Of a stretch of DNA of 64,000 nt, positions 48,101 through 59,527 are shown piece after piece; positions within the stretch are counted from its first letter, which is position 1; each line of letters starts with the position of its first letter. Under the pieces are notes generated by a model, which was given only the letters and a program-made list of their open reading frames with translations, had not been told where the DNA came from and did not search any database. The DNA is from Phascolomyces articulosus (taxonomy: Eukaryota; Mucoromycota; Mucoromycetes; Mucorales; Lichtheimiaceae). The position numbers and the translations under genes are program-made. Location: assembly GCA_025677815.1 (NCBI GenBank), contig JAIXMP010000009.1, positions 558,001 through 622,000 of the forward strand. Reading direction: 5' to 3'.

Positions 48101-48553
48101 TCCTATGATGCCACGTTCAGGAATGAATGGTAATGGTGGACCTATGATGCCTCATCATCCATTTGCCGGTCAAGGACAAGGAGGTATGGAACAATTTATT
48201 CCTCCTCATTTAATGCAACCGATGCCACCTCATATGGGACCTGTCGGTCCTGGGCCCATGTTACCCCATCATCATCATCACCATCCTCTTCCACCTCAAT
48301 TACAAGGACAAGTCGCCCATCATCAATTCCATCCTATGCAACGTGAAATGATGACCCCGCCTACCAATGATCACCCTTACATGGGAAATGTCCCACCTCC
48401 ACACATGATGGGTAATTGATCAAGTTTTTTTTTGATTCATTCTTATGCAATGGAGAGTTTTTAATGCTAATTTTCTTTTTTTAATAATTTTTAGGTGGAA
48501 CAGGCTTGCCTCCCCACATGTTTGCCAAAAGCCAAGGATGGGACCAACATTAA
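45112..48553 (+). CDS. eIF4E-binding, 4E-T-like translational regulator, 902 aa
   Basis: Exons 45112-45317, 45449-45513, 45636-45778, 45887-46169, 46274-46546, 46660-47201, 47274-48411 and 48495-48553 sum to 2709 nt. Residues 41–47, YSYQVLM, fit the eIF4E-binding consensus Y-x4-L-hydrophobic and are followed by SLRDSPLV, as in 4E-T/EIF4ENIF1 proteins. Further shared features are LPEWMDYNP, DLDLLLGGMGSM, a Gln/Pro/His-rich middle and the end GGTGLPPHMFAKSQGWDQH. Such proteins bind eIF4E, block eIF4G, and carry mRNAs to P-bodies for storage or decay. The sequence is mostly disordered. Two junctions are weaker: the acceptor of exon 5 ends in AAAAAAAAAG, and intron 5 (46547–46659) is purine-rich; both keep the frame. 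The stop is only 61 nt from the stop of the convergent EFM4 gene. Confidence 0.82.
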
Positions 48554-48614
48554 AAGAAAACTTTTTTTTTGTCTTGAAATTTGTATTGTTATAACTGAAT
48601 GAATATATATTTTT

Positions 48615-49550
48615 TTATGACAACGGTTCAAAGGCAACAGTACAGATTTTTGATCCAGAGTGTCCTCCGAAAGAAAATGTGGGATATTTAACATGTGAAT
48701 GATATCGGAAATCTATATATATGTGAGTGTGTGATGGAAAAGATGGGTTTAATTATGAGGATGAGAGAGAGATAAGATGATAAAAAAGAAAAAAGTCATA
48801 CATTTTTGAAAAGCTTGAGTAAGTTCATTTTGAGTCCAATTACAACTTGTAATAAGAAACAATCCATCAGGATTGATCATTTCTCGTACAGCTTTTACAT
48901 AACGTTCTCTAGGTCCATCTCTGCCCTCCTTTTTCGCTTGTTCCTGATCTGGATGTAATGAAATAGCATCAAAAGTTCCTTTGTCCAAGACTAAATCAAA
49001 TTGATGTTGCGAAGCCCATTCGGATCCTAAAAGATCCACCGTTTCATATTGAATATCTAACTCTCGTTGTTTGGCCACAGCTTTAGCTAATGTAATGGCT
49101 GATTCGGAATAATCGATACCCATCAATTGTTGATACCCTTCGCCTGCAAGTTCAAGTAATAAGTGGCCATTGCCACAACCGAGATCGACAATTTTGGTTG
49201 ATCCACATGTCACATTCTCAGTAACCCAGTCTACCATTTTTTCTACACTGTCTTCACCAAACCTTTACGTTATTTGAATAAAGTATATTAGTTTTTTTTT
49301 TCCTTTGGGTCTCATGTGAAGAAAAGAAATAAAGAGAACACAATACAAATAACATACCATATTTCACCAATGTCACCAATCTCGTTAAAATTGTTGTTTT
49401 CACGATCGTATACTTTATCCCAACTAAATTAATAAAATCAATTTTTTTCGTCTTGGTAATAAGAAAAAGAAGAAAATGAATTGTCACGATAGTTTACTAT
49501 TCTTTGGTGCCAAGCTTGGATGCTTCGAAATCTTGTTTTTCGTCTCCCAT
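48615..49550 (-). CDS. EFM4: eEF1A lysine methyltransferase EFM4, 4 exons
   Basis: Exons on the minus strand: 49550-49498, 49423-49358, 49262-48802 and 48712-48615. They give 678 nt (225 aa). The N-terminal KLGTKEYWDKVYDREN is the family signature. It is followed by EIGDIGEIWFGED and the S-adenosylmethionine-binding motif I, IVDLGCGNGHLL (residues 64–75), with GIDYSESAI as the acidic loop. FDLVLDKGTFDAISL is the post-motif shared by Efm4/METTL10 proteins. The last exon encodes FSFGGHSGSKICTVAFEPLS, the expected end. In yeast Efm4 methylates a lysine of elongation factor 1A in the cytosol. All introns sit in frame and are short. It converges on the 4E-T-like gene, so their 3' UTRs must overlap. 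Confidence 0.93.
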
Positions 49551-51400
49551 TAGAATAATAGATCGCGCAGTGCGTAGTGGTGGCGGGTAATGGTGTGTGG
49601 TTGATGGTCAAGTTGCCGCCCCCTTTGTCTCCGCTTGTCAAAAAAAAAATAGTCCCGCGGATGGCTGTGTCGGTAACACGGTCATAGTGATAGAATGGGT
49701 TGTCTTTCTTTACCCCGCGTTGTTCGCTGACGAAATATATTTTCAATCAGATAGTCAAGTCTGGAGAAAAAAAAAAAGAGAGAGAAAAGACCAAAATAGC
49801 CTTTTTCAAATCAACATTTTGCAATAATAGACTAAAAATTCATCATCAGAAAAGAAATGATTTTTTTTTTCTTCCAAAAATCGAAATGTCTCACGCTTCA
49901 ACAAAGTGTTTCGAAAAGCTTCCTTGTAGTACTTTAAGTATCTTAAACATTTATATAACAAGTTTAACAAAGAGAATCTTAAGAAGATTCTATTTTTAAA
50001 AGAAAAACAAAAAAGATCGACAAAGGGTGAGTCGTTTTATTATGAAACTATAACTGTTGTTATGTTTCGTTGTTGTTACAGACCATGTTGTGTTTTTAAT
50101 AAAGGAAAAAAAGACTTCTTTGCAGAAAACAACAAGAATAAATCTGAATGTAGATGATCAATAGATTTTTAGATGTCACAAGTACTATTAAATGGTAGCA
50201 AAATATGGTTCTCTTTTCAGTAAGATTACTATATAAATAAATGAATCACTTCAAATGGGAATATCAATATATAATGGGACATTTTCCGATGACCACAGGT
50301 CGCTGAGGATAGTAACAATGTTGATAATCAACAACCAACACCCCGTTATTGCAATAAGATGATAGTGACACGACGTTTTCACTTTATTTTGCCATGTTGC
50401 GTCTTTCAACAAAAAACCATCTAATAATATGTAGCATAATAATCTATTTTGTCATTTTTTGTCATACATTTGTTTCTATCTAAAGTTTTTCTTTATCTCT
50501 TAAAAAATGGAGGAGAGGAAGGTGAGAGAGAGAGAGAACCCATAAATAATTTCCAAGCAAGGTCATGACTCATGGACCCGGTGCTGAACCGGGTAAAAGA
50601 GAGAGTAACTATGACACTTTGGTTCCTCGGAACCCTTCTTTCTTCCTGTTCTCGCTTCCTCCCCCCACCCCCCGCTTATTCAACTATCCTTTCTAATTCA
50701 CATTAGAGTGGAGTCTATCGTGTTTCTAATAAGTAAATATAGAAGAACATGATCATGATATTGGGGTCTATTGAGAAATGATGAGGTAATAATAGTAACA
50801 AGGTTGTAGTGGCGCTGAATGCTGGGCGTAAAAAACAAGTTTTTTTTTTTTTTGTTTGATAAAATTTATTACACGTTTTGTTGGATTGGATAGAAATGAA
50901 GAATGATAATAATGGTCCTTTTTGTCTATAAACAAAATAGTAAAAATCACCATCGCCTTGTCCCGGTTATACGTTCCCGGTTCAATCAATTTAAATACAA
51001 ATATCGTTTTTAAATATACTCTACGATGTGATAATCAATATGAACCCGGGTGAGATAGTATCGAATGGATCTTTGGGTGAAAAAGGCGATAAATTTCACG
51101 GCATGATTTTTTTGTTTTTCGATATTTAGTAGATAATAATAAAGTAGGAGAATAATACTTTTAAGGTAAAAGAAACGGGGCCAATACGTTAAACGCAAAA
51201 GCGGGAAATCCTTGTGAGAAAGCAGGAAAATAACAAAACTTTTTCGGTGATTCAAAAAATAAAAAGAAAAAAAAAACTTGCCACATATATAAAGAATACA
51301 AAAGTTGCATTGGGCACATTTTTATTATTCCTTTTTTATTCCATTAGCATATCACTTTTATTATTATTTTTTTTTTACAAGTAATATATATACATTCATC
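49551..51400. other. Divergent promoter region, EFM4 and aspartate aminotransferase
   Basis: No gene seen. It includes an ATGACTCAT site (50565–50573), a short hairpin ACCCGGT-GCTG-AACCGGGT nearby (about 50577–50594), GAGA and C-rich runs, and a T-rich stretch before the aminotransferase start. Confidence 0.6.
50565..50573. promoter_or_regulatory. Possible Gcn4/bZIP site
   Basis: ATGACTCAT is a perfect palindromic-type Gcn4/AP-1 site. It lies about 830 bp upstream of the aspartate aminotransferase ATG, a gene class often under general amino acid control in fungi. A 9-bp match can arise by chance, and the distance is long. Confidence 0.3.
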
Positions 51401-53164
<1,764 letters not shown>

Positions 53165-53499
53165 ATCTATCATTAAAACATAAAAAAAGCATTTCTACTA
53201 CTCATTCTTTTCTTCTTATTCTTAAAACTATATCATATCGATACCAATTCCTCTTTTTTCTTTCTTTCACAATAACATCATTTCGTCACTCCATTTTTTT
53301 TTACTCTATTATTGTATTAAAAAAATAAAACAAACAATAAAAGCGCATCATTACATATATACAAATATCACAAATTAGCATGCGAAAAAAAAAAATAAGG
53401 ATATTTATATTAAGGAAGAATTATGTACGTCATGTTATATTACGAGTAGGTGGGGGTTTTTTTTTTTAGTAGTGGCTGTTTTGTGTGCGTGTCATATTA
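53165..53499. other. Convergent intergenic region
   Basis: This 335-bp gap separates the aspartate aminotransferase stop from the EMC6 stop. It is T- and A-run rich, consistent with 3' UTRs of both genes. Nothing else seen. Confidence 0.65.
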
Positions 53500-53847
53500 T
53501 TATTGATACAAATGGACGAGACCGTAAAGGAAGGTATGAAACAAGATATATGATAAAAGGCCATTGATGGCACCATCTACAACAAGTTCTCGTAAGCCAT
53601 GCATAAAGTAATTACCAGGTTGATGATAACATTTAAACACGACTAATAACACGGCAAGTGTACTCCAACTAAGAGCGTAAAACAGGAACCCTGACCAGTT
53701 GGTTAATCCAAGAATACCAGCTGCAGATCCAGCAATGGCAGCAAAACACGATCGGATAAATTGAAGTTGTTTGTTGTTATGAATGACATGAGGTTGAAAA
53801 TATTTATGTGCGTTTTCATTTGGTGGGTTGCCACTGGGATTATTCAT
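53500..53847 (-). CDS. EMC6: ER membrane protein complex subunit 6
   Basis: A single exon encodes 115 aa, the usual EMC6 length. The signature NNKQLQFIRSCFAAIAG is followed by GSAAGILGLTNWSGFLFY (first membrane helix), a second helix SWSTLAVLLVVFKCY, and a third ending ILFHTFLYGLVHLYQ. EMC6 is a core membrane subunit of the EMC, which inserts and folds tail-anchored and multi-pass proteins in the endoplasmic reticulum. The N-terminus (MNNPSGNPPNEN) is cytosolic and variable in the family. The gene converges on the aspartate aminotransferase. I see no odd features. Confidence 0.95.
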   Translation of the reverse strand: MNNPSGNPPNENAHKYFQPHVIHNNKQLQFIRSCFAAIAGSAAGILGLTNWSGFLFYALSWSTLAVLLVVFKCYHQPGNYFMHGLRELVVDGAINGLLSYILFHTFLYGLVHLYQ

Positions 53848-54148
53848 ATTGCTTTAATTATCTTGATGTTGAAATGCTGGCGTGGTGTTCTATGACAAAA
53901 AGAAAAAAGCACTGCTCCGACGATGATGCGACTAAACGTGAACCACATTATTTTTTTTTCCAAGTCCTCCTGTTTTATATGAATTATCACAATTCATGTC
54001 TTGTTCTTTTATTATTCATTATTCTTTGAAGTCCTTTTTTTTCGTCATATAAAGTAACTTTTTATTATGAATAAGAAACTTACTTTTGGATGCAATAGAT
54101 TATAGCCAGTGAATGGTAGCGTGCTACTCTGCATTACTATATATCAAG

Positions 54149-54180
<32 letters not shown>

Positions 54181-54398
54181 GCCTGCTCTATTTATCACTC
54201 CCGAAAATACCATTATTCCCTCGACAATGTTGATAAGATAAATGGTCATGTCGGAGGAGGTTCTCTCGTATATTCTCTAGTTTTAAATTAGTTGTAAAAT
54301 AGATAAGAACACCAAGTATGTTATTGATTTAGTGAAAATAAGCAATTAAGAAAAAACAACATTGATTTAGATACATTAACGTCACACCAGCTCTATTA

Positions 54399-54556
54399 AA
54401 GTCAACCCCCGGTTTTTGCAAACACTACACTTGCAACAAATCCTTGGAATAATGATCATAGAAATACCAGGTAATGTACTCCCAAGTGTTGCAAATTCCC
54501 ATTAACTACATCACTTTCCACGGAATTCCCAGCTTGCGAAAAACGAGAGTTGACTG
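54399..54556. mobile_element. MITE candidate, Tc1/mariner-like, 158 bp
   Basis: The left end reads AAGTCAACCCCCGGTTTTTG. The right end, read on the minus strand, begins CAGTCAACTCTCGTTTTTCG. Over 23 bp the two ends agree at 18 positions, and most mismatches are C/T changes. TA lies immediately outside both ends (54397–54398 and 54557–54558), the target duplication of Tc1/mariner elements, whose ends commonly begin CAGT. The interior is noncoding. Family assignment is inferred from the ends and the TA alone; I did not find another copy in the window. Confidence 0.55.
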
Positions 54557-56045
54557 TATGCTACTTTTTAGTATGTTAAGAAGACTGTTTCATTGCACAT
54601 TTATTTAGCAAACGAAATTCATTCTTTGAATACAATACTTTATCATGTGTCGTACTAATTTTTTTTAAAAAAAATTCTTAATAGCATTCTTGAGCACACG
54701 AAAAAGTAGAGGCATCAAATATTCAAGATTATACTATCTAATACTACATATAATGGGACAGCCAATATATCCTCTCTGTTCATAAGTTCATGTTAGAATT
54801 ATATCGACCGATCTCAGATTAGTGATAGTTCAATTTTGTAATAAAATCAAGTTATTCTTCTAATAAGTAAAATGCTATGCACAAGAAATTTCAAAAACAT
54901 ACCATAAGTCACTGTATTTATTGCAGCCAACGTTATGCAATGGTTCCACCTCAATAATTATATGCATATGATGGTAAGAAGCTACAAAGTGTAAATACAG
55001 ATATTATTCAGTCACAGATAATCTTGATATTTGAAATCACTCCCCTTCAAAAAAAAAAAAAAAAAAAAAAATGGAGTGCCTTGAGCGGACAACCCAAAAC
55101 TGTCAAAACCATATTATTCTCCATAATCTCTCCTCTTTACTCTCGAAACTATGTTTGATCCCTCCTAGTATGTTCAAAATATAAACCAATCAAAATTTAC
55201 ATACAAGAAAGAGCTCTTAATAATAGTCAATAAATTGCTTGATTCTATGTAATTTTCATTCATTTCCGTTCTGCACATATCAATCTTCGCTGCACATAGA
55301 TTAGTGATTTACTACGAATTTAATACGTACTATCAAGAATTTGAATTTTTCACTCCAGATAGCACATGATAAATTTATCAATCTATCGTTGTATATCGCT
55401 ATAGATTTTTTTAATATATATATTATTGCTATATTAAAATCGTGAAACTAACACCTCTAGATGTGAGTAAGGTATACATCATGCAAGCATTTAGAAAGAA
55501 AGAGTTGTAGAAAAGATAGACTGTAAGCAGTATAGACAGAAGTTTGAAAATGCTTGCATTTTTTTCCCTTTACCAAAAGAGATGATACAAACATTTCTTG
55601 CCATTAAATTCCTGTAAAGAGTATACATCGTTGTTCATACTATAATATAATAAGAAACAAAAAATGGAATAGAAGAAGCATCTGCCATTCATTTTTCCCC
55701 CATGGTGGTAGTATCCATTCGGTCTTGCATTATTATTTGCCATATATCATTAAAGGAACTATAAAGCCCAATATCTCACCACTGTGTATATTTTTTCAAT
55801 GAGTTATAAAACAAAGAAAATCGTATCAGCGGATTCGAATACGTACCGGCTATACAACAAGAACGAATATATGGGAACATTCCCATAGCAGTGATTCGAA
55901 GTAATTATTACGAATTATCGACCAATTCATGGAATATATATATATAAACATAATTGTATTTATCTACAGTTATATAACAAACACGGACGAAAAACTCCTT
56001 GTTTACTTATCCTTCCTTCTTTCCCCCTCAAAAAAAAACTGAATA

Positions 56046-56604
56046 GGGTATCATGAAAAAAGGTGCACCTTTTGAATAAAAATCAGAACTTACAGAAAAA
56101 AATGCATCTTTTGTATAAATCAATAAAAATTAAACTTATAAAAAAAGGTGAACTTATGTAATTTCAAAATTTCCTGTCAAACTATTACATTCCATATATC
56201 AAACAGTAGCATATGTATATGCAAGAAAAATTTAACAACAATAATAAATATATACACCAATAAGTCAGTATGATACTACTGAGTATGTTAAAACTAAATT
56301 GCCCACAATAGAAATATACACTAGATCACCCGTTTTATCATCAATGATTATATATTAATTATCAGCTATAGAGCCATATAATGTATGTATTATAAAAGTA
56401 AAGAATGTATAAAAACATAAAGACTTACTGTAGTTTAGAAATTATTATTAATTATATGTAAGGTAATTCTCGTTTTTTCTTTACTTAAGGAACAAGCATA
56501 GAAAAAAGGTGCACTTTTTCGATTTCACGTTTGTCAGTGTGACTTTTGCTGGTCACAAAAAAAGATGCACCTTTTTGAATGTGCACCTTTTTTCGTGTTT
56601 CCCC
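56046..56604. mobile_element. Inverted-repeat element with repeated GTGCAC boxes, possible MITE
   Basis: The left end GGGTATCATG-AAAAAAGGTGCAC and the right end, read on the minus strand, GGGGAAACACG-AAAAAAGGTGCAC form a terminal inverted repeat of about 24 bp. The flanking DNA is TGAATA on the left (56040–56045) and TGAATG on the right (56605–56610), a possible 5–6-bp target duplication. Variants of the box A5-RGTGCAC-YTTTT recur inside both ends, e.g. near 56096–56118, 56150, 56505 and 56563. No coding frame is present. Subterminal boxes of this kind could be transposase-binding sites. The superfamily is not clear. Confidence 0.5.
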
Positions 56605-56972
56605 TGAATGAATATAACAAGTGTTATACATTGTTCATTTCCAAAATATTATAGATTCCAATACTATTTTTTTTCTGATTCTTATTGATAAATTATGAAT
56701 GATATAATAAAATAAAAAATAAAATACATATATTATTATGCTAAAAATGTAAATAGGTGGGGGAGATAAATAATGTGGTAGTTGCTGTTGTAGTAGTAGA
56801 AGTAATAAGTGTAAATGGAGTGATAAAATAGAGAAAAAGTTGTTACATGAAATGCGTGCTTTACTGATTTTTATATATGGTACGTTTGTTGTTGTCATTG
56901 ATATCAAAATTGGGAGAAAATGGAATATAGAGTGATGAAATAGAATGGCGATAGTATATAGGTGAAATGCAT

Positions 56973-59527
56973 TTATTTATTTCGTTTTCTTGCACGTTCA
57001 ATACGTCGTTCACGCTTCGCCATAATAGCAATCAAATCCATTTCATCCTCCGAGTCCGAATCTGGTTCTGATTCAGAGACATTGACTTCATCCAATTTAT
57101 TCTCTGCATCAGGATAGATTTGTCTCATATCTTGACGTCTGGCAGGTTGATTGGTAGCAATCACAACTTCCTCATCGTCATCATCCGAGTCAGGGAAAAT
57201 ATTGAAATAACGAGGTTGATTACTATCGGTAGTGATGGAGGTGATTTCCGTTTGATCATCACCACCATTAATTTGGGATGTGGGTGAAGTCACTGATGTT
57301 GCACTGGGTGGGGGTTGTTCCTCTTCTTCATCATCTGAATCTGGAAACATATCGAAATAATGAACACCGCCTCCTTCTAATCCAGGGATAGGATCATGAC
57401 TCTCTTGTGCGGATGGTAAAGGGACGGAATTGATGATGGGTAATGATTTTTCATGAGTGGATTTGGCACGGGTCAAGTTAGGTGTTAATGGGGCTGTGGA
57501 TACTGGTGTGGATGGCGTTGTTGTTCCACCTGCTGCTAGATTACTAAATGATTTGGTTTCGGAATAAACGGGTGGTGGAGAAACTGGAGAAACTGGACTA
57601 GATGCGGATGAAGATGAAGCAGGTACAGATTGAGGTGGCAAAGGAGGAGGAGATGTTTTTGTTGGACTTTCGTTATTATTATCATCAGTAAGTGATGCAG
57701 GGACAGCAGAAGGTGGAGGAGGAAGCGGAGTTGTTGGTTTCGCGGGTTGCTTTCTAGTAGATATATCAGTAATGGAAGATGTTTCGGATTGTGGTGGTGA
57801 TGATGATTTATTGTTAAGTAGTGGTGTGGATTGAATCTGACTTGAATGGGTAGAAGAAGAACAACTTTGTGGTTTTGTTATTCCATTGGTGGCGGCGGCA
57901 ATATTATGACTACTATTATTACGTGGTCGTAAAGAGGACATGACTTGACGTAAAGATGTGCTCCCTTTCCCATTTCCATTGTTACTATTCGTGCTATTGG
58001 TCAAACTTGAAGAACTTTCATTATTCTGATCATTCAAAACAGGCACACCTCCTGTAGGTTCCAATTTTGATCGACGACGAAACATGCCTTTCATTCGATC
58101 GGTCATTTTCTTGGTATCTTTGGCAGGGACTGCAGTATTTGTCGATGTGAATCTTGCTGTATCGCCTCGAGCCATTTTGTTAGAATCAGGATATACTGGT
58201 GTGGCAGGTGGATCTTGTTGTTGTTGTTGTTGTTGTGGATTATGTACTGTATTTGTATCAATGGCTAATGGAGATTCAACCAACATGTATTGCATGGCAG
58301 TGGTTGCTCTGGTGGATGGTAATTCTGTATACAATGCGCCTGGATGGGCATGGACAGCAAGAACAATTTTATATTCAATGGAAGCTAATTCACCTTGATC
58401 ATTGGTAATAGTTGGTACCGTATCATATGGGATTTGTAATGATTCTTGTAATGTTTGAACAGAATATCCTGATCGTAGTTCCAAATCCAAATCCCGTGTG
58501 ATTGTGGCTATATCCTTGGGGATAATTTCTGTTCGTTCACCACAACGGATTTTACACATACGTACAAGAGTTAAAGAAACACCATTCCTTCGATGATATC
58601 GACAATCATGCCATATATGAGCTACGATATTTAACATGGCACCTATATATATATATATTTAAAATTATTTTGGGATTAGTATAATTTCTGCTATTGTACT
58701 ATATAAATGAACATATAAAAACAATGGGCTTGGATGGGATCAAAATTTACCACGTGGCGAAGTCTTGCAAGGTACAGTAATACGGGCTGCTGTTCTATAC
58801 TCGGCACGATCTTGAAGGACAGTTGACAAATAAGTTTTTTCGCTTGTTTGTGATTCTTGTTGTTGTTGAATGGATGTTTGGATCGAAGAAGGATGTGCCA
58901 TGACAAGCACTGAAGAACGTGCTTTGATAGGCATTGGATCAAATGTTTGATGATCCAATGCGACTTCAATCATATATTCCACGTTTGACAATGCACCCAT
59001 CATTGCATCGTTAATCTATTAATAACAATGATTATTGTATAAAACTCGGATCAATATTCTTTATATACCTGTGTTACAATAACTCATTCAATTTATTCCC
59101 TCTAGACTCACACACAGAGAATGCAGAACAAAATAAAAAAAAAAAAACTCCCCCAAAAAATAGAATTTATAAATACCTCAAAGCTACTGGGCAATAAACG
59201 ATCACTTGGTAAAGTGATTTGAAAAGGAAAACTATCATATTCATCGACTTGTAATAAAGTACCAGGGGACGTCGACAAATCAGACGCCAAAAGAAAACCA
59301 TTGGTATTAGGATCGAGATGAAACACTTGGTTAAAATATTCTTTACGGTCAAACTGGCCAGCCAGTTGAGTGACAATACGACCTGTCCAGACCAATCGTA
59401 ATGCTGCAAATGTTAAAGATTTTCCACTTGCTGTTTGAATGGCGACGTTGCCATGGATCTGTTGACCTGGTCGATAATAAGGTTGTGGGTCGAGAATAGT
59501 TATTTTGAGCTGAGTATTATCCGACAT
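56973..59527 (-). CDS. Alpha-arrestin (ART-like ubiquitin-ligase adaptor), 3 exons
   Basis: Exons on the minus strand: 59527-59177, 59015-58751 and 58642-56973, 2286 nt (761 aa). Residues 1–120 are an arrestin N-domain (LKITILDPQPYYRPGQQIHG, LRLVWTGRI, SFPFQITLPSDRLLPSSFE). The next part up to about residue 330 holds the arrestin C-domain (VEYMIEVALD, ITVPCKTSPRG, DLDLELRSGYSVQ, IEYKIVLAVH). The long tail is disordered and Ser/Pro-rich. It contains a PPxY motif (PPPVYSET, near 57564–57580), the docking site for Rsp5/Nedd4-type ligases. Fungal alpha-arrestins bring the ligase to plasma-membrane transporters to trigger endocytosis; which cargo is unknown. Two near copies of an acidic motif, YFDMFPDSDDEEEE and YFNIFPDSDDDDEE, lie near the C-terminus. 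A basic end (KRERRIERARKRNK) closes the protein. Confidence 0.9.

Larger units (their letters stand above)
53848..56972. other. Noncoding region with two MITE-like elements
   Basis: Three kilobases without a supported gene. It contains a Tc1/mariner-like MITE candidate (54399–54556), a second inverted-repeat element (56046–56604), a long T run at about 54150–54176 and an A run at about 55049–55070. Both elements are listed separately. Confidence 0.55.

Noticed and set aside
55825..55845. GGATTCGAAT, a possible minus-strand B-box
   Set aside because: It is a palindromic AT-context match and the conserved G before TTCGAAT is absent; no cloverleaf.
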